Positions 1 to 5,778 of a stretch of 17,152 nt of DNA are shown one piece after another; the first letter of the stretch is position 1, and each line of letters begins with the position of its first letter. The notes under the pieces were generated by a model. It had not been told where the DNA came from and searched no databases. It saw only the letters and a list, made by a program, of their open reading frames with translations. This DNA is from JADMII01 sp036278595 (GTDB lineage Bacteria > Chloroflexota > Dehalococcoidia > DSTF01 > JACRBR01). A program made the position numbers and the translations under genes. Where the stretch lies: the NCBI GenBank assembly GCA_036278595.1, contig DASUKS010000160.1, forward strand, positions 1-17,152. Direction: 5' to 3'.

Positions 1-1353
1 CGCCGCCAGCGCCGACTTGATCTCCTCGTCCTCGACGATGCGACCGAGCGACGTGTCGACGAGGAACATCTTGCCGGGCTGCAGGCGGCCCTTCTTCACC
101 ACGCGCGCCGGGTCGATATTCACGACGCCGGCCTCGCTGGCCATGATCACACGGTTGTCGTCGGTCACCCAGTAGCGGCTCGGACGCAGCCCATTGCGGT
201 CAAGCACGGCGCCGATGACGGTGCCGTCGGTGAACGCGATCGATGCTGGGCCGTCCCATGGCTCCATGAGCGACGCGTGGTAGCGATAGAAGGCGCGCTT
301 CGCCGGCGACATGGTCGCGTGGTTCTCCCATGCCTCCGGGATCATCATCAGCACGGCGTGCGCGAGCGAGCGGCCGCTCAGGTGCAGCAGCTCGAGGCAC
401 TCATCGAAGCTCATCGTGTCGGAGGAGCCTTCGGTGATCACCGGGAAGCTCTTCTCGAGGTCGCCGATGAGCGGCGTCGAGATCTGCGCCTGCCGCGCGC
501 GCATCCAGTTTCGGTTGCCCTGCAGCGTGTTGATCTCGCCGTTGTGGGCGATGAACCGGTACGGGTGCGCCAGCGGCCACGACGGGAACGTATTGGTCGA
601 GAAGCGGCTGTGGACGAGCGCGAGCGCGGACTCGATACGCGGGTCGCGCAGGTCGGGGAAGAACTGCTCGAGCTGCGGGGTCGTCAGCATCCCCTTGTAG
701 ACCATGGTCCGGCTCGAGAGCGAGGGGAAGTACACCGGCAGGTCGTCGGACGACTCGTGCTCGATACGCTTGCGAAGCACGAACAACCGCCGATCGAGGT
801 CGGTGCCGGTCTTGCCGCTCGGATCCGTGATGAAGCACTGCCAGAAGCCAGGCATGACGCTGCGGGCGGTCGGGCCGAGCATGCTGTCATCGACGGGCAC
901 GTGGCGCCAGCCGATGACGCGCAGACACTGCGCCTCCGCGAGCCCTTCGACGAACGTGCGGGCGCGGTCAGCGGCGGCGCTTTCGAGCGGGAGGAACGCA
1001 AGTCCGACACCGTACGAGCCGGACTGGGGCAGCTCGAAGGGTGTCACGCCCTGGAGAAAGGTGTGCGGCACCTGAATCAGGATGCCGGCGCCATCGCCCG
1101 TGTTGACCTCCGCGCCGGAAGCGCCGCGGTGGTCGAGGCTGCACAGCGCCCCGAGCGCGGTATCGATGATGTCGCGGCTCTTCGCGCCCGTCACGTCCAC
1201 GACGAAGCCGACGCCGCAGGCGTCGTGCTCGAAGCGCGGGTCATAGAGGGCGGCGGCGGGCGGGACGGCGCTGAACGGCGTACGGCGATGGGCGCCGGGC
1301 GCGCGGTCCGGCAGCTGTTGGTGTTGAGGGCCGGGCCGGGCTTCGTTCACCAT
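1..1353 (-). CDS. gltB: Glutamate synthase large subunit, N-terminal part (partial)
   Basis: The visible 451 codons are the amidotransferase (GATase-II) domain and the start of the central region of the large subunit of glutamate synthase. The family makes two glutamates from glutamine and 2-oxoglutarate in the cytoplasm for ammonium assimilation. The reading frame shows HDACGVGF with the expected catalytic Cys46, so about 45 residues would be removed as a propeptide to expose the N-terminal cysteine, as in known GltB proteins. Further signatures are DHRGASGAE, NTGDGAG, RFSTNTFPSW, HNGEINT (His270-Asn275, oxyanion-hole region), EGSSDT and DRNGLRPSRYW. The frame remains open at position 1, so the synthase and FMN/Fe-S parts lie outside the window. 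The start is the ATG at 1353; no strong Shine-Dalgarno is seen, and the ATG is chosen for normal propeptide length. Whether it pairs with an NADPH or ferredoxin partner cannot be told. Confidence 0.96.
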   Translation of the reverse strand, partial: MVNEARPGPQHQQLPDRAPGAHRRTPFSAVPPAAALYDPRFEHDACGVGFVVDVTGAKSRDIIDTALGALCSLDHRGASGAEVNTGDGAGILIQVPHTFLQGVTPFELPQSGSYGVGLAFLPLESAAADRARTFVEGLAEAQCLRVIGWRHVPVDDSMLGPTARSVMPGFWQCFITDPSGKTGTDLDRRLFVLRKRIEHESSDDLPVYFPSLSSRTMVYKGMLTTPQLEQFFPDLRDPRIESALALVHSRFSTNTFPSWPLAHPYRFIAHNGEINTLQGNRNWMRARQAQISTPLIGDLEKSFPVITEGSSDTMSFDECLELLHLSGRSLAHAVLMMIPEAWENHATMSPAKRAFYRYHASLMEPWDGPASIAFTDGTVIGAVLDRNGLRPSRYWVTDDNRVIMASEAGVVNIDPARVVKKGRLQPGKMFLVDTSLGRIVEDEEIKSALAA

Positions 1354-1635
1354 CTCGTATCCGTAAGGTGCGTCAGTTCCGTCCTACTGCCAGGCGGACG
1401 AGCTCGCGGCATGACAGGTTGCGGATATGGAACCTGAGGAGAACGAGCGGCGCCGGCTGCGCGCCCATTAGCGTCGGGTAGGTTCGCCCGACACCCATGC
1501 AAGCCCCTGCAGGGAGTGTGGGATGGTAACCCGCTTGCTACAGATTACACAAGCGGCGTGACAACCCGCAGCATCGATGCGGGCTATGCGCAGATTGTTC
1601 CGGGCGGCCTGCGAGATCGCCGGCGTCCGCCGTGG
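1354..1635. other. Intergenic gltB leader / VTT-gene trailer with hairpins
   Basis: No credible gene. Both flanking genes read leftward, so this is the trailer of the VTT-like gene and the leader of gltB. Four short perfect inverted repeats are visible: 1473-1478 with 1487-1492 (GTCGGG/CCCGAC), 1531-1537 with 1550-1556 (CCGCTTG/CAAGCGG, 12-nt loop), 1565-1570 with 1578-1583 (CCCGCA/TGCGGG), and the self-complementary CCCTGCAGGG near 1506-1515. None has a T-run, so they are not classical terminators. They could be a structured gltB leader or protein-binding sites. A weak promoter for gltB may exist here (TACCAT, reverse of 1523-1528), but its -35 is poor. Confidence 0.4.
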
Positions 1636-2346
1636 TCAGACGAACGGGACATACCGCGCGAGGTACACGAGGATGAGACCGCGCACGATCTTCCCGGCGA
1701 CGACCGGCACGAGGAAGCGCCAGAAGCCGACGCCGCTCGCGCCGGCGGAGATGCCCGCAAGCTCGAGCGCCGGGTTAGGGATCGCCGAGAGAATGAAGAC
1801 GGTCGGCACCGCGTGGCGGCGCATGAGGCGCTGGACGAAGCGCCCGAACCACAGCGCCGGCTTGCGGAACCAGTCGGGCCCGCGGAGCTCGGAGCCCTCC
1901 GCGGCATAGCGGGCCGCGGTGCCGGTGTAGTAGACGGGGATCTCGCCGAGGCCCATGCCGAGCCCGCCGGAGACGCCGATGAGCCATTTCACGTGGTGCG
2001 CGGCCTCGGTGACGATCACGCCTTGACCCAGCGCCGAGAGCCCGGGAATCGGGATCAGTGGGATCGTGTCCATGAGGTTGACGAAGAAGACGCCGAAGTA
2101 GGCGTAGTCGCCGCTACCGCCGCTGGTCGAGACCGATCCCCAGAGGAGCAGCAGGCCCGGGATCAGCGTGACGACGAGGAGGCCGGCGATCACGACCCAG
2201 CGGAGGACGGTGTGGTCATGCAGCCAGCGGCCGAATCTGTCGGCCTGCCGCTCCGCCCACACCTGCTCCCCGCGGTCGCGCTTCCGGTCGGCGGCTGACA
2301 CGCGCTGAGAGCCGGTCGTCCAGTGCTCCGCGCGGTGCTCGGCCAA
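1636..2346 (-). CDS. VTT/SNARE-associated (DedA/TVP38-like) membrane protein
   Basis: A 236-residue polytopic membrane protein. After a charged, cytoplasmic-looking N-terminus of about 45 residues come hydrophobic stretches at roughly 46-70, 80-115, 118-140 and 185-236. The C-terminal part (FILSAIPNPALELAGISAG, then FWRFLVPVVAGK) has the proline/glycine-rich re-entrant pattern of the VTT domain found in DedA, YqaA and TVP38 proteins, some of which act in lipid scrambling or undecaprenyl-phosphate recycling. The precise substrate cannot be deduced. The start is a TTG at 2346, supported by AGAGG six bases upstream. The gene is divergent from the epoxide-hydrolase-like gene across a repeat-rich 171-bp region. 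The assignment to the VTT superfamily is by pattern, so other small membrane families are possible. Confidence 0.75.
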   Translation of the reverse strand: MAEHRAEHWTTGSQRVSAADRKRDRGEQVWAERQADRFGRWLHDHTVLRWVVIAGLLVVTLIPGLLLLWGSVSTSGGSGDYAYFGVFFVNLMDTIPLIPIPGLSALGQGVIVTEAAHHVKWLIGVSGGLGMGLGEIPVYYTGTAARYAAEGSELRGPDWFRKPALWFGRFVQRLMRRHAVPTVFILSAIPNPALELAGISAGASGVGFWRFLVPVVAGKIVRGLILVYLARYVPFV

Positions 2347-2364
2347 GGATCACCTCTCGGCTCA

Positions 2365-2399
2365 GCGTAACGGCCTTCGCGTTACGCGAAGCTAACGGC
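2365..2399. promoter_or_regulatory. Operator-like repeat cluster in divergent intergenic region
   Basis: Three copies of a GTAACG-like half-site lie at 2367-2372 (plus), 2380-2385 (minus, CGTTAC) and 2393-2398 (plus, as TAACGG shifted one base), with about 13-bp spacing. Within the cluster, GCGTAACG (2365-2372) is complementary to CGTTACGC (2380-2387), and CTTCGCG (2375-2381) to CGCGAAG (2385-2391). The two pairings exclude each other. The cluster lies just upstream of the VTT-gene Shine-Dalgarno, a natural place for an operator or leader structure controlling that gene. The function is inferred from geometry only. Confidence 0.4.
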
Positions 2400-2483
2400 A
2401 CAGGCACGGACATAAACGGCACGCGCCCATCCGGGCATCAAGCGCACCTGCGCCCGAAATGCCGGTGGCAGCGGGCGCGGAAG

Positions 2484-2500
2484 GGGCGATATCATCGCCC
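2484..2500 (+). promoter_or_regulatory. 17-bp palindrome over a putative -10 element
   Basis: GGGCGAT (2484-2490), a 3-base centre, then ATCGCCC (2494-2500): a perfect 7-3-7 inverted repeat. TATCAT at 2490-2495 is a plausible -10 for the gene starting at 2518, giving a leader of about 16 nt that contains GGAGG. No good -35 is seen. A dimeric repressor bound here would block the promoter; that reading is inference. Confidence 0.4.
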
Positions 2501-2517
2501 AACAACGGAGGTGACCG

Positions 2518-2889
2518 ATGAGCGACGCTGTACGGACGGTGCGCGATTTCTGCGCGGCATGGGAGGCGCGGGATCAGCAGCGCATCCTCGATGCATTCAC
2601 GGAAGACGCCGTGTACCACAACATCCCGATGCAGCCGGCGAAGGGCAAAGACGCGATCAAGGGCCTGCTCGGGATGATCCTCGGTCCGGCGACGGAGGTG
2701 GAGTTCGAGATCGTGAACATCGTCGGTGAAGGCGATGTGGTGATGACGGAGCGAGTCGACAAGTTCCACATGGGGGAGCGGACGATCGAGCTGCCGGTGA
2801 TGGGCGTGTTCGAGGTGCGGGACGGCAAGATCGCGGCATGGCGCGACTACTTCGACCTGACGACGTGGACAAAGCAGGCGGCGGGGTGA
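2518..2889 (+). CDS. Limonene-1,2-epoxide hydrolase-family (SnoaL-like) protein
   Basis: A 123-residue cone-fold (SnoaL/NTF2-like) protein. It keeps the residues described as catalytic in Rhodococcus limonene-1,2-epoxide hydrolase: a Tyr-x-Asn pair (Tyr33, Asn35), an Arg-x-Asp pair (Arg79, Asp81 in ERVD) and the Asp of WRDYFD (Asp110). In that family the Asp-Arg-Asp triad activates water to open an epoxide. It is shorter than the Rhodococcus enzyme (about 149 residues) because it lacks N-terminal residues. ATG at 2518 follows GGAGG by six bases. No terpene-degradation genes are nearby, so the natural substrate is unknown and a non-limonene epoxide or a lipid-derived compound is equally likely. 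It precedes a PNPOx-like flavoprotein by 102 bp on the same strand. Confidence 0.85.
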   Translation: MSDAVRTVRDFCAAWEARDQQRILDAFTEDAVYHNIPMQPAKGKDAIKGLLGMILGPATEVEFEIVNIVGEGDVVMTERVDKFHMGERTIELPVMGVFEVRDGKIAAWRDYFDLTTWTKQAAG

Positions 2890-2916
2890 GGGAGAGTTCG
2901 CGCGTTCACGGAGCAC

Positions 2917-2944
2917 TGGAAGATGGAAGCTGGAGGATGGACGG
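2917..2944 (+). repeat. Degenerate 7-bp tandem repeat
   Basis: Four consecutive heptamers read TGGAAGA, TGGAAGC, TGGAGGA and TGGACGG in the 102-bp gap between the epoxide-hydrolase homolog and the PNPOx-like gene. All start with TGGA and the track is purine-rich. No function is evident; it may be a slippage product or a member of a dispersed repeat. Confidence 0.5.
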
Positions 2945-2991
2945 CCCGCGTGTGGTGAATGTCCGCAACGCGCGCGGTACGTGAGCGGGCG

Positions 2992-3591
2992 ATGAACGAC
3001 GAGAGGCCGCGCACGCGGCGGGCGAAGTTGATCCGCTACGCAAAGCGCGCGGTCGATGATCGGTCGGAGCTCGACGCGATCCTGCGCGATGGGCTCGTCG
3101 CGCACGTTGGGTTCGCCGCGGGCGACCAGCCGTTCGTGGTCCCGATGACGTATTTGTATCGCGATGGCCGCCTGTTCCTGCATGGTTCACGCGGCAGCCG
3201 GGCGCTCAAGCATCTCGCGTCGGGCGCGCCGGCGTGCGTGACCGTCACGCTGCTTGACGCACTGATTGCGTCGAAGGCGGCGTCGTCACACTCGATGAAC
3301 TACCGGAGCGTCGTGGTGTTCGGGCGCGGGAAGCCCGTGCGCTCGCAGGCGGCGGTGGTCGATCTTTCGCACGCCATCATCGAGCGCTACTTCCCAGATC
3401 GACGCCCGGGCGAGGCGTACCGGCCGGTGCAGGACGACGAGCTGAAGTCGGTGCGGTTCGTCGAGATCGCCATCGAGGAGATGAGCGGCAAGCGGCGGAC
3501 GGGCGGGCCGATCAACGAGCTGGACAGCGACCCGGGCGCCATCGGCTGGAGCGGCGTGCTGCCGGTGTCGCACCGGGGCTCTATCGGCTAG
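2992..3591 (+). CDS. Pyridoxamine 5'-phosphate oxidase-like (NimA-type) flavoprotein
   Basis: A 199-residue single-domain split-barrel protein of the kind annotated as 'pyridoxamine 5'-phosphate oxidase family' or NimA-like. The hallmarks are an N-terminal helix leading to LVAHVGF, then QPFVVPMTY, LFLHGSRGSRALKHL, CVTVTLLDAL, HSMNYRSVVVFGRG, DDELKSV, and a C-terminal KRRTGGP followed by WSGVLPV. The family binds FMN or related flavins and includes 5-nitroimidazole reductases, but most members have no proven reaction. True vitamin B6 oxidase activity is unlikely because the PdxH substrate motifs are not seen. I chose ATG 2992, which gives the usual short lead into the fold; ATG 2959 in the same frame would add 11 residues. 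Neither has a strong ribosome site. The gene converges on the enoyl-CoA hydratase-family gene. Confidence 0.85.
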   Translation: MNDERPRTRRAKLIRYAKRAVDDRSELDAILRDGLVAHVGFAAGDQPFVVPMTYLYRDGRLFLHGSRGSRALKHLASGAPACVTVTLLDALIASKAASSHSMNYRSVVVFGRGKPVRSQAAVVDLSHAIIERYFPDRRPGEAYRPVQDDELKSVRFVEIAIEEMSGKRRTGGPINELDSDPGAIGWSGVLPVSHRGSIG

Positions 3592-3615
3592 CGGAGGGAC
3601 TCTTCGCTGGAGCCC
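3576..3615. terminator. Possible hairpin between convergent genes
   Basis: GGGCTC (3576-3581) pairs with GAGCCC (3610-3615), enclosing a second AGCG/CGCT pairing (3590-3593 with 3605-3608). It straddles the stop of the PNPOx-like gene and the 48-bp gap before the convergent gene end at 3640. The interior loop is asymmetric and there is no T-run, so terminator function is uncertain. Confidence 0.25.
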
Positions 3616-3639
3616 AGAATGGCAGCCGCCGGCGCGCGG

Positions 3640-4500
3640 CTAGCCTTCCTTCTTCCCTTCGAGCCAGGCGTTGAATTTCGCGGAGCGCTTCTCGCGGAAC
3701 GCGGCGACGCCTTCGCGGGCGTCGGGGTGGTGGTCGCTAATCGCGGTGCGGGCGGCGATGTCATCGAGCGCCTGTGCGAACGACGTCTCGGCGGCGTTGT
3801 AAATCGAGCGCTTGAGGAGGCGCATCGCGAGCTGCGGGCCGTTCGCCAGCTCGCGCGCGAGCTCCATCGCGCGCTCGTGCAGAGCATCGGGCGCGACGAC
3901 TTCGTGTACGAGGCCGAGCGCGAGCGCTTCGTCAGCGGCCACGATGCGGTTCCGGAGCATGAAGTCCATTGCCTTCGCGACACCGAGGAGCTGCACGAGC
4001 AGGAAGTGCCCACCTTCGTCGGGCATGAGGGCGAAGCGGAGCGTCGCGCTGCCCACGCGCGCGTCGCTCGCGGCGATGCGAAAGTCGCACGACAGCGCGA
4101 GTGAGAAGCCGGTCTGGATCGCGACGCCGTTGATCGCGGCGATGGTGAGCTTGTCGAAGCTGCGCAGCGCGATGTTGAGGGGCTGCGAAAGCCAGCGCAG
4201 ACCGTCGTATGTGCCCATGGCGTCGCGATGGCCGCCGGGGATATCCGGCATGAGTTGCTCGCTGCCGGCGGGCGGACGGCGCCCGGTGAGGTCGTCGCCG
4301 GCTGAGAACGCGCGGCCGCTGCCGGTGAAGACGAGCACGCGTACACCGTCGTCCATCTGCGCCTGCGTGATGGTCTCGATGAGGTCGCGCTTCATGCCCT
4401 GCGTCATGCCGTTGAGGCGCTCGGGCTGGTTGAACGTGATGAGCGCGATGCCCGGGTCGTGCATCGCGATCTCGAAGCCGCGGAAATTGCCTTCGCGCAT
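3640..4500 (-). CDS. Enoyl-CoA hydratase/isomerase-family protein
   Basis: A 286-residue crotonase-fold protein. Oxyanion-hole segments are present: FSAGDDL (residues 65-71) and NGVAIQTGFSLALSCDFRIA (124-143), with the usual C-terminal helix containing FREKRSAKF. By hand alignment to rat mitochondrial enoyl-CoA hydratase, the first catalytic Glu (Glu144) corresponds to Thr153 here and the second (Glu164) to Asp179. It may therefore not be a classical hydratase; an isomerase, hydrolase or lyase of the same fold is possible. The start is the ATG at 4500, with AAGGAGG ten bases upstream; much longer upstream extension in this frame is spurious. No other beta-oxidation gene lies in the window. 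The family acts on CoA thioesters in the cytoplasm; the actual substrate is unknown. Confidence 0.88.
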   Translation of the reverse strand: MREGNFRGFEIAMHDPGIALITFNQPERLNGMTQGMKRDLIETITQAQMDDGVRVLVFTGSGRAFSAGDDLTGRRPPAGSEQLMPDIPGGHRDAMGTYDGLRWLSQPLNIALRSFDKLTIAAINGVAIQTGFSLALSCDFRIAASDARVGSATLRFALMPDEGGHFLLVQLLGVAKAMDFMLRNRIVAADEALALGLVHEVVAPDALHERAMELARELANGPQLAMRLLKRSIYNAAETSFAQALDDIAARTAISDHHPDAREGVAAFREKRSAKFNAWLEGKKEG

Positions 4501-4553
4501 ATGCGTTGCCCCTCCTTGCTTGCGGCGCCCGCGCGCCAGCGGGGCATGCAGCG

Positions 4554-4559
4554 ATGATA
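4554..4559 (-). promoter_or_regulatory. Putative -10 of the enoyl-CoA hydratase-family gene
   Basis: TATCAT on the minus strand, about 54 bases before the ATG at 4500; the same hexamer stands before the gene at 2518. No recognisable -35 lies 17 bases upstream. The 174-bp divergent gap (4501-4674) holds nothing else clear except a TAGCAT at 4620-4625 that could serve the rightward gene. Confidence 0.35.
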
Positions 4560-4674
4560 GCGCGCCGCGTGCGGCACCGTAGGGAACGAGCGTGCGCTGC
4601 GTTCGAGAAGTGGCGGTGCTAGCATGACCGCGCCGGCACGGCGGACGCCCGTGCCAGGAAACGGAGATGCAGCG

Positions 4675-5121
4675 ATGAAATGCCCGCGGGACGCGGTCGA
4701 CCTGCAGCCCAAGAAGCTGGATGGGTTCCAGGTGGAACAATGTCCGACCTGCCATGGCAACTGGCTCAGCGAGAGCGAGCTGCCGCAGCTCGAGGCCGAA
4801 GCCGAGCCGGACGCCGCGTGGCGCGAGGGGACGGTCGAGTGGTTCGAGCGCGATGACAAGATGCACTGTCCGGTGTGCGGCGAGGAGATGGAATCGTTCG
4901 ACTATCGCGCCGAGGGCGTGACGCTCGATACCTGCAAGCAGCGGCACGGGTACTGGCTGGACCCGCGGGAAGACCAGGCGGTCGAGGTGGCGATGCGCAA
5001 GCGGGTCGGTGAGATCAAGCGCGCGGACCGCGCGGAGGTGAAGTGGGGTGAGTTCATCTACAAGCTCGGGCGTCCTTCGTGGCTGGATCGGCTCGACCAC
5101 TTCCTGAAGGGCTCTGTGTGA
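4675..5121 (+). CDS. Double zf-TFIIB-type zinc-ribbon protein
   Basis: A 148-residue protein with two copies of the zf-TFIIB ribbon. Copy one: CPRD (Cys3, Asp6) and CPTCHGNWL (Cys23, Cys26). Copy two: CPVC (Cys65, Cys68) and CKQRHGYWL (Cys87, Arg90, His91). The second ligand position of copy one is Asp, common in this family, and the fourth position of copy two is Arg followed by a conserved His. The rest is charged, with a basic/aromatic C-terminus (about residues 105-148). The role is unknown; such proteins are usually annotated as hypothetical zinc-ribbon proteins and may bind nucleic acid or chaperone metals. ATG 4675 has GGAG eight bases upstream and puts CPRD at the very N-terminus as in relatives; the upstream ATG at 4624 is less likely. 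A DinB-fold gene follows after 46 bp. Confidence 0.85.
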   Translation: MKCPRDAVDLQPKKLDGFQVEQCPTCHGNWLSESELPQLEAEAEPDAAWREGTVEWFERDDKMHCPVCGEEMESFDYRAEGVTLDTCKQRHGYWLDPREDQAVEVAMRKRVGEIKRADRAEVKWGEFIYKLGRPSWLDRLDHFLKGSV

Positions 5122-5167
5122 GCCGCCGACGTCATACGCGCGCTTCTGACGAGAGGATGATGTACCG

Positions 5168-5698
5168 ATGTCGCAGGGTCTGAAGGACTATCTGGCGCGC
5201 GAGCTGCGGGCGATGCATCGGTTGTACGATCGCGTGACGTCGGACCTGGACGACGCGCAGGCGAACTCCATGCCGCCCGGAGGCAAACAGAACATCGCAT
5301 TCTCGCTCTGGCACTTCGTGCGGACCGAGGACAACGTGATTAACTTCGTCGTCCAGCGGAAGCCGACGGTGTGGATCGCGGGCGGCTGGCCGGAGAAGTT
5401 CGGGCTCGACGCGAAGTCGCAGGGCACGGGCTTCAGCGATGAAGACGCGAAGAACTTCCGCCTCCAGGGCATCGACGCGTTCCGCTCCTACATGACCGAC
5501 GTGTTCGCGGCGACGGAAGCGTTCGCGAAGGCGCTCTCCGATGACGATGCCGGCCGCATGGTGACGGTGAAGCCGCTGGGCGAAATGACCGTGCTCGACT
5601 GCGTCAGCGGTATGTGCATGACGCACGGCTACCGGCACCTGGGCGAGATCGAGTTCGCGAAGGGGCTCGTGGCCGCGCGCGGCGGCGCGACGATCTGA
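5168..5698 (+). CDS. DinB-superfamily four-helix metalloprotein
   Basis: A 176-residue all-helical protein with the three-His metal site of the DinB/YfiT fold: His49 (in SLWHFVRTEDN) and His153 and His157 (in MTHGYRHLGEI). Related proteins include thiol-dependent transferases (bacillithiol, mycothiol or maleylpyruvate isomerase types), but most DinB proteins have no assigned reaction. A metal-dependent thiol S-transferase is a reasonable guess only. The ATG at 5168 follows a purine-rich AGAGG tract at slightly long spacing. It lies 46 bp after the zinc-ribbon gene and 80 bp before the amine oxidase on the same strand, so all three may share a transcript. Confidence is high for the fold and low for function. 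Confidence 0.82.
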   Translation: MSQGLKDYLARELRAMHRLYDRVTSDLDDAQANSMPPGGKQNIAFSLWHFVRTEDNVINFVVQRKPTVWIAGGWPEKFGLDAKSQGTGFSDEDAKNFRLQGIDAFRSYMTDVFAATEAFAKALSDDDAGRMVTVKPLGEMTVLDCVSGMCMTHGYRHLGEIEFAKGLVAARGGATI

Positions 5699-5778
5699 GG
5701 TCGGCGCAGTATCCGTCTGATGAGATCGGCGGAACGGCCCGATCGATGGTGCGCTACGTCAGCGAGAAGGACACCGCG

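Noticed and set aside
1354..1420. A GGACGGAA string in the gltB leader (minus strand) reminiscent of the glutamine (glnA) riboswitch.
   Set aside because: The rest of the motif, including the three-way junction order, is not found.
277..1437. A 386-codon plus-strand frame opposite gltB.
   Set aside because: It overlaps the clearly real gltB reading frame, is biased in Arg, Ala and Glu, and has no recognisable domain.
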